From Oleiphilus messinensis (lineage in GTDB: Bacteria; Pseudomonadota; Gammaproteobacteria; Pseudomonadales; Oleiphilaceae), in contig NZ_CP021425.1 in the NCBI RefSeq assembly GCF_002162375.1, forward strand, positions 62,001 through 126,000: 64,000 bases of DNA, written 5' to 3'. Below are positions 7,881 through 16,976 of this stretch, piece by piece. The notes under the pieces were generated by a model, which was given only the letters and a program-made list of their open reading frames with translations, had not been told where the DNA came from and did no database searches. A program made the position numbers and the translations under genes. The first letter of the stretch is position 1. The number at the start of each line of letters is the position of its first letter.

Positions 7881-10790
7881 GTGTGGCCGGGGTCAAGGGT
7901 TAGTAATTTGAAACGTTTCAAGTCCGGGCCGCGGTGTGTTGTGAATCAGCCAACGGTGCAAACGCAAGAGCTCAAGCAGGCTGTATTTCTCAAAATTAGC
8001 GCATTAAGTATGGTGGCATACGTTGCAGTGACTTGGTTTATGCTGCAATTGGGCTTAACTGTGATGGCACCATTCATGTTAAGCGCCTCGATTTTGAGTG
8101 CGCTGGGCATTACGCTTTGTTTGTTTCAGCTCTATGGTTCCGCACGTTTTGTATTCCTGGCTGGTGTCACGTTGTTTTGGTCATCGTTGGTCACAAGCCT
8201 GCTCGATTCGGATTCCCGGTTTTTGTTGATTGCGGCACTGCTACCTCTTCCTTTTTTTATTTTTACGACTTCCGAAAAGCAAATGCGGCTCGCCTCGATG
8301 GGTTTGTTGGTGGCGGTGAGTGCTTTAAGCGAGAGATTCTTGGCTTTGGGTTCGAGTGAGTCTTCCTGGCACGTCTTTGCCGAGTTACCGTGGCAAGAGC
8401 TATTGCATTCAGAGCGAATGACCGCGGCTTCCCAAGGGTTGACCATGATCATTCTGGCCTCCTTGATTTATATTTTGATCCACAGGATTGAGCGATCCCG
8501 GGAGTCGCTTCGACTTCATGAAGATAAACTTAAAGCGATTGTTACCTCCCTGAACGATGTGGTGTTTGAAATTAACGAGCACCATCAGATTGTCAACGTC
8601 TGGACTGGAAATGAATCGAATCTGCCTTTGGCAAGGCATGTTTATGAGAATGCCGAGGTCAAGAAGTACCTCCCGGGGGCGATTTATACGCAATTTAGCG
8701 AGGCCGCGACCTTAGCGCTGGCCACTGAATCTGAACAGCGTTTTGAGTATTGTTCGCCATCGAATGGTGTCTGGTATGAAGCTCGGGTCAAAAAACTCCT
8801 GAGTAATGTTCCTGCCGATCAACGGGTTGTGATTTCGCTACGTAACATAAATGACCAACTCAACACCCGTAAGCGCTTGGCCACACAAAATTTGTTTGTT
8901 GAAAAACATTGGGATGCCGTGGTCTACACCGACACCAAAGGTGTCGTCCAGTTCGCGAATGAAGCAACATACAGGGGTTATGGTCTCAGGCAGAATAGCC
9001 TGGGAAGCAACTCCATTGCAGTGTTGTTGGGTGAGAAAAAGTATTTGATCGATTTGATTGTCAGTGATCTGCAAAAACGCGATCGCTGGCAGGGGGAAAC
9101 GTCGATCAAGCGCCCGGATGGCGAACTGGTTCGAGTCGGTTTGACAGTTCAGGTGCTGGATGACCAGGAAACCGGAGCCCGTTCATTGGCGTGGTGTCTC
9201 CGGGATATCACGGAACACAAGAACGCAGAAAGGGCCCTGCGTCTCAGTGAAAAACGCTTTAAAAGTATGACGGTTAATGCACCGGGCATCATTTTTGAGT
9301 GGGTTTCCAGCCGAGATGGGACTTACTGGGGATTTAATTATATTAGCCCCCGAGTCGAAGAAATGTTTGGTTTGAGCCCTGAAAAGTGCATGGCAGATGC
9401 AGGTGAACTGATACAGTACATTCATCCCGCGGATTTCGAGGGCTTTGCAGCAAACTTGACCGAGGTGACGCAAAATCTCAGTGGCTGGAACTACGTTGCC
9501 CGCTTGATTTTACCGGGAAATGACGTGCGCTGGTTTCGTTGTATTGCGACGCCAATTGATTGTGATGATCGAAATGTTGTTTTTCATTGCATTCTCATGG
9601 ATATCACTCAAGAAGTGCTTTCCCAGGCCGAATTGTTACATGCCAAGGAGCGTGCCGAGCTTGCAACCCAGGAGAAATCCAACTTTCTGTCGACTATGAG
9701 CCATGAAATTCGGACACCGCTGAATGCGGTGATCGGATTATCCCACCTCTTGTTGGAAGATGCGCCAACCAAAGCTCAGGTAGAGAACCTCACAACCTTG
9801 AAGTTCTCCGCCGAAAGTCTCTTAAGTCTCATAAACGATATTCTGGATTTCAGCAAAATTGAAGCGGGCAAGATTGACCTGGAAATGATTCCAACCGATT
9901 TGCGTCGACTGGTCAAGTCGGTGCTGGCCTCACTGGAGTTGCAAGCAGAAGAAAAAGGTATCGATTTACGCTGTTTCCTGGATCCCAAGTTACCCATGTT
10001 GGTTCGTACCGATCCGACGCGGCTGTCGCAAATCCTGATTAACCTGTTGAGTAATGCGATCAAGTTTACGGATCGGGGTTACGTACAAATTGTCATTAAG
10101 GCAGGTAAATCCCAGGGTGAAAAAATCGATATCGAGTTCCGGGTTAAAGATACCGGAATTGGTATCGGGCCAGAAACGCAACAAAGCATTTTTGACTTTT
10201 TCAACCAGGCGGATAACTCAATTACGCGTAAGTATGGTGGTACCGGACTGGGATTGGCCATCACCAAGGGCCTGCTGGATTTGTTCGGGTCGCGAATGGT
10301 GGTTAAGAGCGCAATTGGGCAAGGGGCGATGTTTGCCTTCAAATTAACATTGCCATTGGCGAAGGTCAGTGAATTGGAGGCGTTGCCAAATCAGGCGGAA
10401 CCCGAGTCTGCGGAAGCCGTTTTACGGGGTTGTCGCGTGCTGTTGGTTGAGGATAATCGGGTCAATGTTATGGTGGCACGCAAGTTGCTGAGTAAGTGGG
10501 GGGCCGAAATTGATGTCGCAGATGATGGAGAGGCGGCGATCAGGATGGTTCAGGAACAGGAATACCATATTGTATTGATGGATATTCAAATGCCGAACAT
10601 GGATGGCTACGAAGCGACGCGGGCAATCCGACAGCTGGGTGGAAAGTATAAGAAATTACCTATTCTGGCGCTGACAGCAACCGTTTTGGAAGAAGTATTG
10701 CAGAAAACTGAAGCCGTAGGCCTTAATGGTGTGCTTAGTAAACCGATTCGTCCCGGTGAATTGAAGCAACAGCTTTCTCAGTATTATTAG
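7881..10790 (+). CDS. Hybrid histidine kinase with membrane domain, three PAS and receiver
   Basis: 969 residues. A membrane domain of about five or six helices (about 33-200) is followed by PAS-like domains at about 210-325, 340-450 and 455-585. HisKA carries MSHEIRTPLNAV with His608. The ATPase domain has NLLSNAIKFTDRG, DTGIGI and GGTGLGL. A C-terminal receiver has Asp901 in LMDIQMPNMDG. No Hpt domain is present, so phosphate must move on through a separate Hpt protein. The start is GTG at 7881; a later GTG in VVNQPT is possible. The signal sensed is not evident. Confidence 0.92.
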   Translation: MWPGSRVSNLKRFKSGPRCVVNQPTVQTQELKQAVFLKISALSMVAYVAVTWFMLQLGLTVMAPFMLSASILSALGITLCLFQLYGSARFVFLAGVTLFWSSLVTSLLDSDSRFLLIAALLPLPFFIFTTSEKQMRLASMGLLVAVSALSERFLALGSSESSWHVFAELPWQELLHSERMTAASQGLTMIILASLIYILIHRIERSRESLRLHEDKLKAIVTSLNDVVFEINEHHQIVNVWTGNESNLPLARHVYENAEVKKYLPGAIYTQFSEAATLALATESEQRFEYCSPSNGVWYEARVKKLLSNVPADQRVVISLRNINDQLNTRKRLATQNLFVEKHWDAVVYTDTKGVVQFANEATYRGYGLRQNSLGSNSIAVLLGEKKYLIDLIVSDLQKRDRWQGETSIKRPDGELVRVGLTVQVLDDQETGARSLAWCLRDITEHKNAERALRLSEKRFKSMTVNAPGIIFEWVSSRDGTYWGFNYISPRVEEMFGLSPEKCMADAGELIQYIHPADFEGFAANLTEVTQNLSGWNYVARLILPGNDVRWFRCIATPIDCDDRNVVFHCILMDITQEVLSQAELLHAKERAELATQEKSNFLSTMSHEIRTPLNAVIGLSHLLLEDAPTKAQVENLTTLKFSAESLLSLINDILDFSKIEAGKIDLEMIPTDLRRLVKSVLASLELQAEEKGIDLRCFLDPKLPMLVRTDPTRLSQILINLLSNAIKFTDRGYVQIVIKAGKSQGEKIDIEFRVKDTGIGIGPETQQSIFDFFNQADNSITRKYGGTGLGLAITKGLLDLFGSRMVVKSAIGQGAMFAFKLTLPLAKVSELEALPNQAEPESAEAVLRGCRVLLVEDNRVNVMVARKLLSKWGAEIDVADDGEAAIRMVQEQEYHIVLMDIQMPNMDGYEATRAIRQLGGKYKKLPILALTATVLEEVLQKTEAVGLNGVLSKPIRPGELKQQLSQYY

Positions 10791-10879
10791 TACTTTTTCG
10801 CCCTGGTTGTGTTCAGGTGGTTGGCAGTTGATCAGACAAGGCTTAAAATGTCCGGTTTACTGTAAAAAGGTTGTTCAAC

Positions 10880-11560
10880 ATGGTTAATCCAGAGACGACT
10901 GGGGCTCAGGACAAAGCGGTCGTCATATACTCCGGGGGAATGGATTCCTATACGCTATTGAATCTGGCCCTGCGCCAACATCACCGTGTCTATGCACTTT
11001 CCTTTAATTATGGCCAGCGCCATAGCAAAGAATTGCATTTTGCCCAGAAAGTCTGCGATGAACTGGCGATTCCCCACAAGTTAGTCGATATAATGGCGAT
11101 TAACCAGTTGATACTGGGATCATCCTTAACCGATGATATCGAAGTGCCTGAAGGGCATTATGAAGAAACCAGTATGAAATCCACCGTCGTTCCCAATCGC
11201 AACATGATTATGCTGTCGTTGGCGATTGGCTGGGCGGTATCCATCAAGGCAAACGTGGTGTATTACGGTGCCCACAGTGGCGATCATGCGATTTACCCTG
11301 ACTGCCGTCCTGAGTTTGTGCAAAAAATGGATGATGTTGCCCGGATTGCCAACTACGAGGAAGTACAAATTCAAGCGCCTTTCATGTACATGAGCAAGAT
11401 TGATATTCTTGCCCAGGGTCTTCAGTGGCAGTTGGATTATGGCAAAACCTGGACCTGTTACAATGGCCGGGAGAAGGCCTGTGGCAAGTGTGGATCCTGC
11501 ACGGAACGGCTCGAGGCGTTTACGCATCACGGCCTTAAAGATCCTCTGGCCTACGAGTGA
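10880..11560 (+). CDS. queC: 7-cyano-7-deazaguanine (preQ0) synthase QueC
   Basis: ATP-dependent conversion of 7-carboxy-7-deazaguanine to preQ0, a precursor of queuosine in tRNA. The N-terminal PP-loop is [11 protein letters not shown]. The C-terminal zinc site is C-Y-N-G...C-G-K-C-G-S-C. The length of 226 residues is normal. I chose ATG 10880 over TTG 10871 because AAAGG lies 9 bases before it. queE follows after 9 bp, so the two form an operon. Confidence 0.96.
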   Translation: MVNPETTGAQDKAVVIYSGGMDSYTLLNLALRQHHRVYALSFNYGQRHSKELHFAQKVCDELAIPHKLVDIMAINQLILGSSLTDDIEVPEGHYEETSMKSTVVPNRNMIMLSLAIGWAVSIKANVVYYGAHSGDHAIYPDCRPEFVQKMDDVARIANYEEVQIQAPFMYMSKIDILAQGLQWQLDYGKTWTCYNGREKACGKCGSCTERLEAFTHHGLKDPLAYE

Positions 11561-11569
11561 GGGTTCCCT

Positions 11570-12262
11570 GTGTCGGGCAAGTCTGATAATCGTATTGCAA
11601 AAACGTATAAAGTGAAGGAAATGTTCTATTCGCTGCAAGGTGAAGGGGCACGATCCGGACGCGCGGCTGTATTTTGCCGGTTCAGTAAATGCAATCTTTG
11701 GACAGGACGAGAGCAGGATCGCAAAGCCGCTGTTTGTAACTTTTGCGATACGGATATTGTGGGCACAGATGGCCAGAACGGGGGGATATTTACGGGTGCA
11801 TTGGCCTTGGTCGATGCCGTAACGGCCCTTTGGCCAGACAATGCGGGGGGAAAGCCTTACGTCATCTGTACCGGTGGCGAGCCTGCGTTACAACTGGATG
11901 AGGAACTGATTAGTTGTTTCCACGATAGTGGCTTCGAAGTCGGAATCGAAACCAACGGCACCTTACCCCTGCCAAATGGTCTGGACTGGATCTGTGTCAG
12001 TCCCAAGGGCTCTGCACAGGTGGTAGTTGAGCACTGTAACGAGTTAAAGCTCGTTTACCCGCAAGCGCTTGCTCCACCTGAACGGTTTCAGAATTTGAGT
12101 GCAGAGAATTATTTTTTGTCACCGATGGCAAGCCCGAATGTAGCGGATTCGGCCTTGGATGCATTCAAGCAGGAGAATACCCGAAAAGCGCTTGAGTATT
12201 GCCTTGTGCATCCGCAATGGCGTCTGACACTGCAGATGCACAAGCTGTTGGGAATCGATTAA
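11570..12262 (+). CDS. queE: 7-carboxy-7-deazaguanine synthase QueE
   Basis: Radical-SAM enzyme turning 6-carboxytetrahydropterin into 7-carboxy-7-deazaguanine, the step before QueC. YSLQGEGARSGR near the start and the cluster-binding cysteines C-x14-C-x2-C (KCNLW...CNFCD) are the QueE signature; VICTGGEPALQ and IETNGT follow. Start is GTG. QueD and QueF are not in the window. It ends in a 4-base convergent overlap with the oxidoreductase gene. Confidence 0.95.
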   Translation: MSGKSDNRIAKTYKVKEMFYSLQGEGARSGRAAVFCRFSKCNLWTGREQDRKAAVCNFCDTDIVGTDGQNGGIFTGALALVDAVTALWPDNAGGKPYVICTGGEPALQLDEELISCFHDSGFEVGIETNGTLPLPNGLDWICVSPKGSAQVVVEHCNELKLVYPQALAPPERFQNLSAENYFLSPMASPNVADSALDAFKQENTRKALEYCLVHPQWRLTLQMHKLLGID

Positions 12263-14529
12263 ATTCGGTTGAGATTGACTTCGATACCGGTAAACACGGA
12301 TGTTCCGCACAGGCGATCCACGCACTCGGCATCGGTCAAGTCATTCATGCTGGCACCGGGGTTCTGACCTGCAACTTTCAGCGCAACGCCGCTCCGATTG
12401 TGTCCCCAGCCATGGGGCATGCAGACCACACCCGGCATCAAGTCATCAGAGATACACACTGGTAGCTTCAACCTCCCGGTACTGGATTGAATTTCGATAA
12501 GATCGCCAGATGTCAGCTGATGTTTCTCCGCGTCCCTGGGGTGGATTAAAAGTTCACACCGATTGTTCTGCTTTTGCAGTCGAGCGCTGTTGTGTAGCCA
12601 GGAATTGTTGCTTTGCACATCCCGACGACCGATCAATATCAAGGGTTCTTTATCCTGTTCCTTTTTGAATGTTTGTTGCAAGCGGCTCAGGTCTTTCAGG
12701 AAGATCTTGGGTGCGATATTGATCTTGGTATTATCGTGATAGATTCGCTCAGGCAGACAAGGCTGTAGCGGTCCCAGATCGATCCCGTGGCGTTCATTTT
12801 TCAGTACATCCAGCGATAAACCCTTAACCAGTGTTCGGTTTTGTTCACCGAATGGGCTAAGGCGAATGGCTCTTTTGAGTTGGGAGCGTTGTGGCAATGC
12901 ATCGTTAAACAAATCAAACAGGGCTTGAATCGCTCGTGTTGCTTTGCCGGGATGGAGGCCATAAGGGCCGGATTGCAACAGTAGGTTCAGTACCCGATCG
13001 GGACCCAGTGCTTTCAAGAGCTGGTATTGAGCTGTACTGCCAAATTTTCCTGCGACACTTCGGGGGGAGAGAATGCGCATGAGCTCCAGCATAATATCCC
13101 AGTCAGTTTTGGCTTGTTTCGAAGGCTTGAATAGCGGGGCAGAATATTTGCTGACATTTCTTACGGCCACTGCGTTCAGTCCGATATCATAATGCGAACG
13201 TTCCAGCGGGCTGACCGGTGGTAAAATCAGATTGGCATGTCGAGAGGTTTCATTCAGGTAAAAATCAACGCTGATCATATAATCCAGCTGTGACAATGCT
13301 TTATCCAGTCGCTTGCCATTGGGACTGGAAAGTACAGGATTACCAGCAAATGTGATGAGTGCACGCATTTGTCCAGAGCCGGGTGTCAGTATTTCCTCTG
13401 CGAGGGTCGCGGCTGGCAGTTCGTCGGAGAACTCCGGTAATTTCTGAACCCGCGACCGGTATCGATCAAAATGCCCTTTATCACCGGTAAGTGCGGTTAT
13501 TTCGGCGAGATCGACCGCCGGTTTGGTGAACATCATACCACCGCGTTGATCCATATGGCCGGTGATGATATTAAGAACATTGACCAGCCAGGTTGAAAGC
13601 GCGCCGAACTCCTGAGTACTTGTACCCATGCGTGAGTACAATACGGCTTTGGGTGTTTTCGCGAGGCCCAGCGCCAGATCTCTGATCACTTCCGGAGACA
13701 TTCCAGTGCTGTCTGCAACACTTTCCGGCGTGAAGCTTTGGCAAGCAAGTTCAACTAGATCCACATCATCCACGTACGGCTGGAGTCGGCCCAGGTTGAC
13801 CAGTTGATGGTGAAACAAGACATTAACCATCGATAGCAGGAGCAGCGCGTCTGTTCCAGGGCGGATGAAATGATGCTGATCTGCGAGTTTTGCGGTTTCT
13901 GTTTTACGGGGGTCAATAACAATAACTTCGCCTCCGCGATTCTGAATGGCTTTCAGTCGTTTGCGCATGTCTGGTGCGCTCATCAAACTGCCATTGGAAG
14001 CCATTGGATTGGCCCCAAGGCAGATAAACAGGTCGGTATGGTCGATATCCGGTACCGGAAAAAGGGCTTGATGACCGAAGAGTTTCAGATTAACCAGCAT
14101 ATGAGGCAGTTGGTCATTCGAGGTCGCCGAGAAACGCTTTCGCGTGCCCAATGCACCCAATAGAGGAAGCAAGGCGAGCAACGCGCCGTGATTATGCACA
14201 GTCGGATTGCCGATATACACACCCAGTGCATCTCTTCCGTAGCGCCATTGCAGTGGGCGCAGGTGGGTCTTAATTTCTTTAAATGCCTCATTCCAAGTGA
14301 TAGGAACCCAGCCATGATCCGTTTTCTTCATCGGCTGCCTCAAGCGGTCCGGATCTTCATGGATATCCTGAAGTGCAAGCGCCTTTGGACAAATATACCC
14401 CTGACTTAACGGATCTTTTTTATCCCCCCGAATACTCAGAATACGGTTATCCCGGTGCCTGATTTCCAAGCCGCACATGGCTTCACAGAGATTACAGGTG
14501 CGAAAGTGGATATTGTCCTTGTTTTCCAT
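12259..14529 (-). CDS. Molybdopterin (bis-MGD) oxidoreductase with 4Fe-4S site
   Basis: 756 residues of the DMSO reductase superfamily. The N-terminal cluster motif is C-N-L-C-x3-C, with a fourth Cys in GYICPKAL. The usual three cofactor domains follow, ending in the aspartate-decarboxylase-like fold (SGDLIEIQSSTGRLKLPV ... MPHGWGH). There is no Tat signal, so it is cytoplasmic. At the usual Mo-ligand position (after RKRFSATSNDQLPH) there is no clear Cys or Sec. The closest known group is the formate-dehydrogenase-like or uncharacterised oxidoreductases; substrate unknown. It stands alone, without electron-transfer subunits. Confidence 0.85.
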   Translation of the reverse strand: MENKDNIHFRTCNLCEAMCGLEIRHRDNRILSIRGDKKDPLSQGYICPKALALQDIHEDPDRLRQPMKKTDHGWVPITWNEAFKEIKTHLRPLQWRYGRDALGVYIGNPTVHNHGALLALLPLLGALGTRKRFSATSNDQLPHMLVNLKLFGHQALFPVPDIDHTDLFICLGANPMASNGSLMSAPDMRKRLKAIQNRGGEVIVIDPRKTETAKLADQHHFIRPGTDALLLLSMVNVLFHHQLVNLGRLQPYVDDVDLVELACQSFTPESVADSTGMSPEVIRDLALGLAKTPKAVLYSRMGTSTQEFGALSTWLVNVLNIITGHMDQRGGMMFTKPAVDLAEITALTGDKGHFDRYRSRVQKLPEFSDELPAATLAEEILTPGSGQMRALITFAGNPVLSSPNGKRLDKALSQLDYMISVDFYLNETSRHANLILPPVSPLERSHYDIGLNAVAVRNVSKYSAPLFKPSKQAKTDWDIMLELMRILSPRSVAGKFGSTAQYQLLKALGPDRVLNLLLQSGPYGLHPGKATRAIQALFDLFNDALPQRSQLKRAIRLSPFGEQNRTLVKGLSLDVLKNERHGIDLGPLQPCLPERIYHDNTKINIAPKIFLKDLSRLQQTFKKEQDKEPLILIGRRDVQSNNSWLHNSARLQKQNNRCELLIHPRDAEKHQLTSGDLIEIQSSTGRLKLPVCISDDLMPGVVCMPHGWGHNRSGVALKVAGQNPGASMNDLTDAECVDRLCGTSVFTGIEVNLNRI

Positions 14530-14755
14530 TTTTATTCTCGAATTGATTGTTATTGTTTAAACACTTACCACTGTGTGCCGTTGTGAATATGAGTTCACTT
14601 GGTTCATCTCATGTTATGCAAATTTTAGTGCACAGTATAGCCAGGATAGTTGATTGGGATGAATTACATGGATTCTCACAATTCTGTTTTCGAGAAATTG
14701 CCAGGGAAGGATTGCAGGAACATTGTTTAAACGGCCTAAGTTTAAAGCACGGATT

Positions 14756-15586
14756 CTAAAACGAATACCCAACGCTCAACGATGCGACTTTACTTTCAAG
14801 TGTGTTTCGTCCATCTACGATTTGGCTGAATGTGGTGTTGAGGTTGAGTTGTTGTGTTGGGTTGAATGATATTCCGAGCGTTACTGTTGCAGTATCTTCA
14901 TCGACTTGGTTAAATTTTTCGGCGGTGAATTCGGGTGTGCCGATATCCAGGTCGCCATCGGCTTCAATAGCTTGATAACCCAGGCTAAAGTTCCATTGTG
15001 GAGTGATGATGAAGTAGGTGTTCAAACCATAGAAAAATTCGTCAGGAACATCGGATTCCCGAATGCGGTATCCCAGTTCGGTACTTATGGCAAGATAGTC
15101 ATTCAGAATTCGTCCGGCAAGGAAAGAGGCTTCGACACCTGAAGCGCCATCGCCAAGGGAGTCAATTGCACCCGTATCATAATCGCCGGCGATTGTGGCA
15201 CCAATGCGAAAGGCAAGGGAGGGTGCGGGTGTCGATGCGACGAACTCATCGACAAAACGCCAGGTAACGCCAATATTGCTGTCTGCGATATCGCTTTCCT
15301 CGGTAGGGGAGCCTTCAAAGTCCGTTTCCGAATAGCCTATTCGTGCATCCAGTGCGAGGTTTTCCGATAATCCATAACCCAACTTTAACCAATAGGTGAT
15401 CTGGTCAAGGTCGCCGCCCAGTTCAATCTTGTTTGCGCCGAGGTAGAATTCATCACCTGATTGGTACACCGTTTCCAATGCAATACTGACTGAATCCGGT
15501 GCGGGCAGCCAGGGCGAACCGTTCGCGAGTGCGAGATTTGGAGCGACCCATAGCAGGCTGATTGTTACAACAAACACATTTTTCAT
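14756..15586 (-). CDS. Outer-membrane beta-barrel protein
   Basis: 276 residues. Signal peptide about 1-21 (MKNVFVVTISLLWVAPNLALA), then alternating amphipathic strands such as QITYWLKLGYGLSENLALDARIGYSE, and a C-terminal strand ending in SVGYSF, the terminal-Phe signal for BAM insertion. Start at 15586 is chosen because the ATG is preceded by GAG and begins a signal peptide. Function unknown; small 10-12 strand barrels of this type may be channels or structural. Confidence 0.75.
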   Translation of the reverse strand: MKNVFVVTISLLWVAPNLALANGSPWLPAPDSVSIALETVYQSGDEFYLGANKIELGGDLDQITYWLKLGYGLSENLALDARIGYSETDFEGSPTEESDIADSNIGVTWRFVDEFVASTPAPSLAFRIGATIAGDYDTGAIDSLGDGASGVEASFLAGRILNDYLAISTELGYRIRESDVPDEFFYGLNTYFIITPQWNFSLGYQAIEADGDLDIGTPEFTAEKFNQVDEDTATVTLGISFNPTQQLNLNTTFSQIVDGRNTLESKVASLSVGYSF

Positions 15587-15846
15587 CAAACTGATCTCAA
15601 GCAATAAATGTGTAAGCCATCCTAAAAGAGAAATATTCCTTTTCTATCAACAGATTATCACGTTTGTATCACACTGGTCCGTTAATAATTCTTGGGCGGA
15701 TGTGACGGTGTTTCTAACGAAACCATAACAATTCATTTGCAATTTCTGGATATGGGCTGTTGCCACTTGTGGCTAAGCCGCGCGCTCAGTACGGTGGCAC
15801 AGAAATACCTCATCGACCAATTAGAGTTATGCTTGTGGAGTAGCAC

Positions 15847-16881
15847 ATGAAGTTGTTATTAGTGAATACTTTGTTTGATAAACCCCGGACCGGACTTCGG
15901 GTTGCTGGGCTGGTTTTTCCCTTGGCATTGGCGGCTTGTGGTGGTGGGTCCAGTTCTGCCCCGGTTGAACCGAACCAGGGTGCAAGTATGAATCCGGACG
16001 CTGCTGACATGGCAGAGATGGAGCCAGCGCCGGAAGTGCTCATTGGTTATTTTATCGATAGTGCCGTATCAGGGTTGAAATATGTTACGGCGACTCAGGA
16101 AGGTTTCACCAGTGCTCAAGGTGAATTTAGCTACCTGGGGGGTGAAGGGGTTCAATTTTCGATTGGTGACATTGCGTTGCCTCCTGTGTTGGGGGCACCG
16201 GAGATAACACCGCTGACATTGGTTGGTACCGATAATATTCAGGATACAGCGGTCGTTAATATTGCCCGGCTGTTACAAACACTGGATATCGATGGAAATC
16301 CTGATAATGGTATTGAGATCTCAGCACAGGCCCATGAATTGGCGACAGGCTTGAGTGTAGAATTTGATAGCCTGGAATTTGATCAACAGGTAGTCAATCT
16401 GGTGGCGAACAGTGGTTCGGAGAATGTGACGTTGATAAGTGCTGAGCGAGCAGTTGCCCATCTGAAAGATACACTCAACATTGAGGATATCGATACCGAT
16501 ACCGATACCGATACCGATACTGAAGTTGACACTGAATGCACCAAAACTCACCCAATGGTGGGATTTACCACCGAATTGTCAATGCGCGCCCATAATGTTA
16601 GCGGTACCGCACGAATTGTCGATGACTGCACAATCGAAATCGAAAACTTTACCTATGATGGTGGGGGAATCACTGACGTATTTATCTACGGCGGAATTGA
16701 CGGTAACTACTTCAGTGCAGGATTTCCAATCGGCAATAATTTATTCGGCCAACGTTCAAGAGGTGAAACTTTAACGATAAATTTTTCCGATAAAACGGTA
16801 CTGGATCGTCTCAACGGCATTAGTGTCTGGTGTGTGAGAGCGGGTGTAAGTTTTGGTGATGGAATATTTGCAGCGCCGTGA
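15847..16881 (+). CDS. DM13-domain lipoprotein with Asp-Thr repeat linker
   Basis: 344 residues. A lipoprotein signal ends in LALAAC (Cys at about 31), followed by a GGGSSS linker. A central domain (about 70-205) has YFIDSAVSGLKY and an SAQGEFSY motif common in surface proteins of gammaproteobacteria. A DTDTDTDTDT linker (about 216-225) leads to a C-terminal DM13 domain (about 235-344) with VSGTARIVDD, IENFTYDGGG, YGG and the closing SVWCVRAGVSFGDG. DM13 domains carry a conserved Cys and have been proposed to bind a cofactor or act in redox; the role here is inferred only. A second Cys (about 236) lies at the start of the domain. Confidence 0.8.
   Translation: MKLLLVNTLFDKPRTGLRVAGLVFPLALAACGGGSSSAPVEPNQGASMNPDAADMAEMEPAPEVLIGYFIDSAVSGLKYVTATQEGFTSAQGEFSYLGGEGVQFSIGDIALPPVLGAPEITPLTLVGTDNIQDTAVVNIARLLQTLDIDGNPDNGIEISAQAHELATGLSVEFDSLEFDQQVVNLVANSGSENVTLISAERAVAHLKDTLNIEDIDTDTDTDTDTEVDTECTKTHPMVGFTTELSMRAHNVSGTARIVDDCTIEIENFTYDGGGITDVFIYGGIDGNYFSAGFPIGNNLFGQRSRGETLTINFSDKTVLDRLNGISVWCVRAGVSFGDGIFAAP
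16492..16521 (+). repeat. In-frame 6-bp tandem repeat (GATACC)
   Basis: Four perfect GATACC units followed by GATACT, coding the Asp-Thr linker of the DM13 lipoprotein. Change in copy number would lengthen or shorten the linker by two residues without a frameshift. Confidence 0.8.
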
Positions 16882-16976
16882 TTACTTATTATAACTTTTT
16901 TGATTAAGTTTTGCTCGAATACTGTTGTGGGCGTCTATTCTAAGTAATATCGGTTTCGCAAAATGCATCCAATATT

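Noticed and set aside
14547-14759. 70-codon frame on the plus strand in the gap between oxidoreductase and barrel gene
   Set aside because: No ribosome site or recognisable pattern; probably chance.
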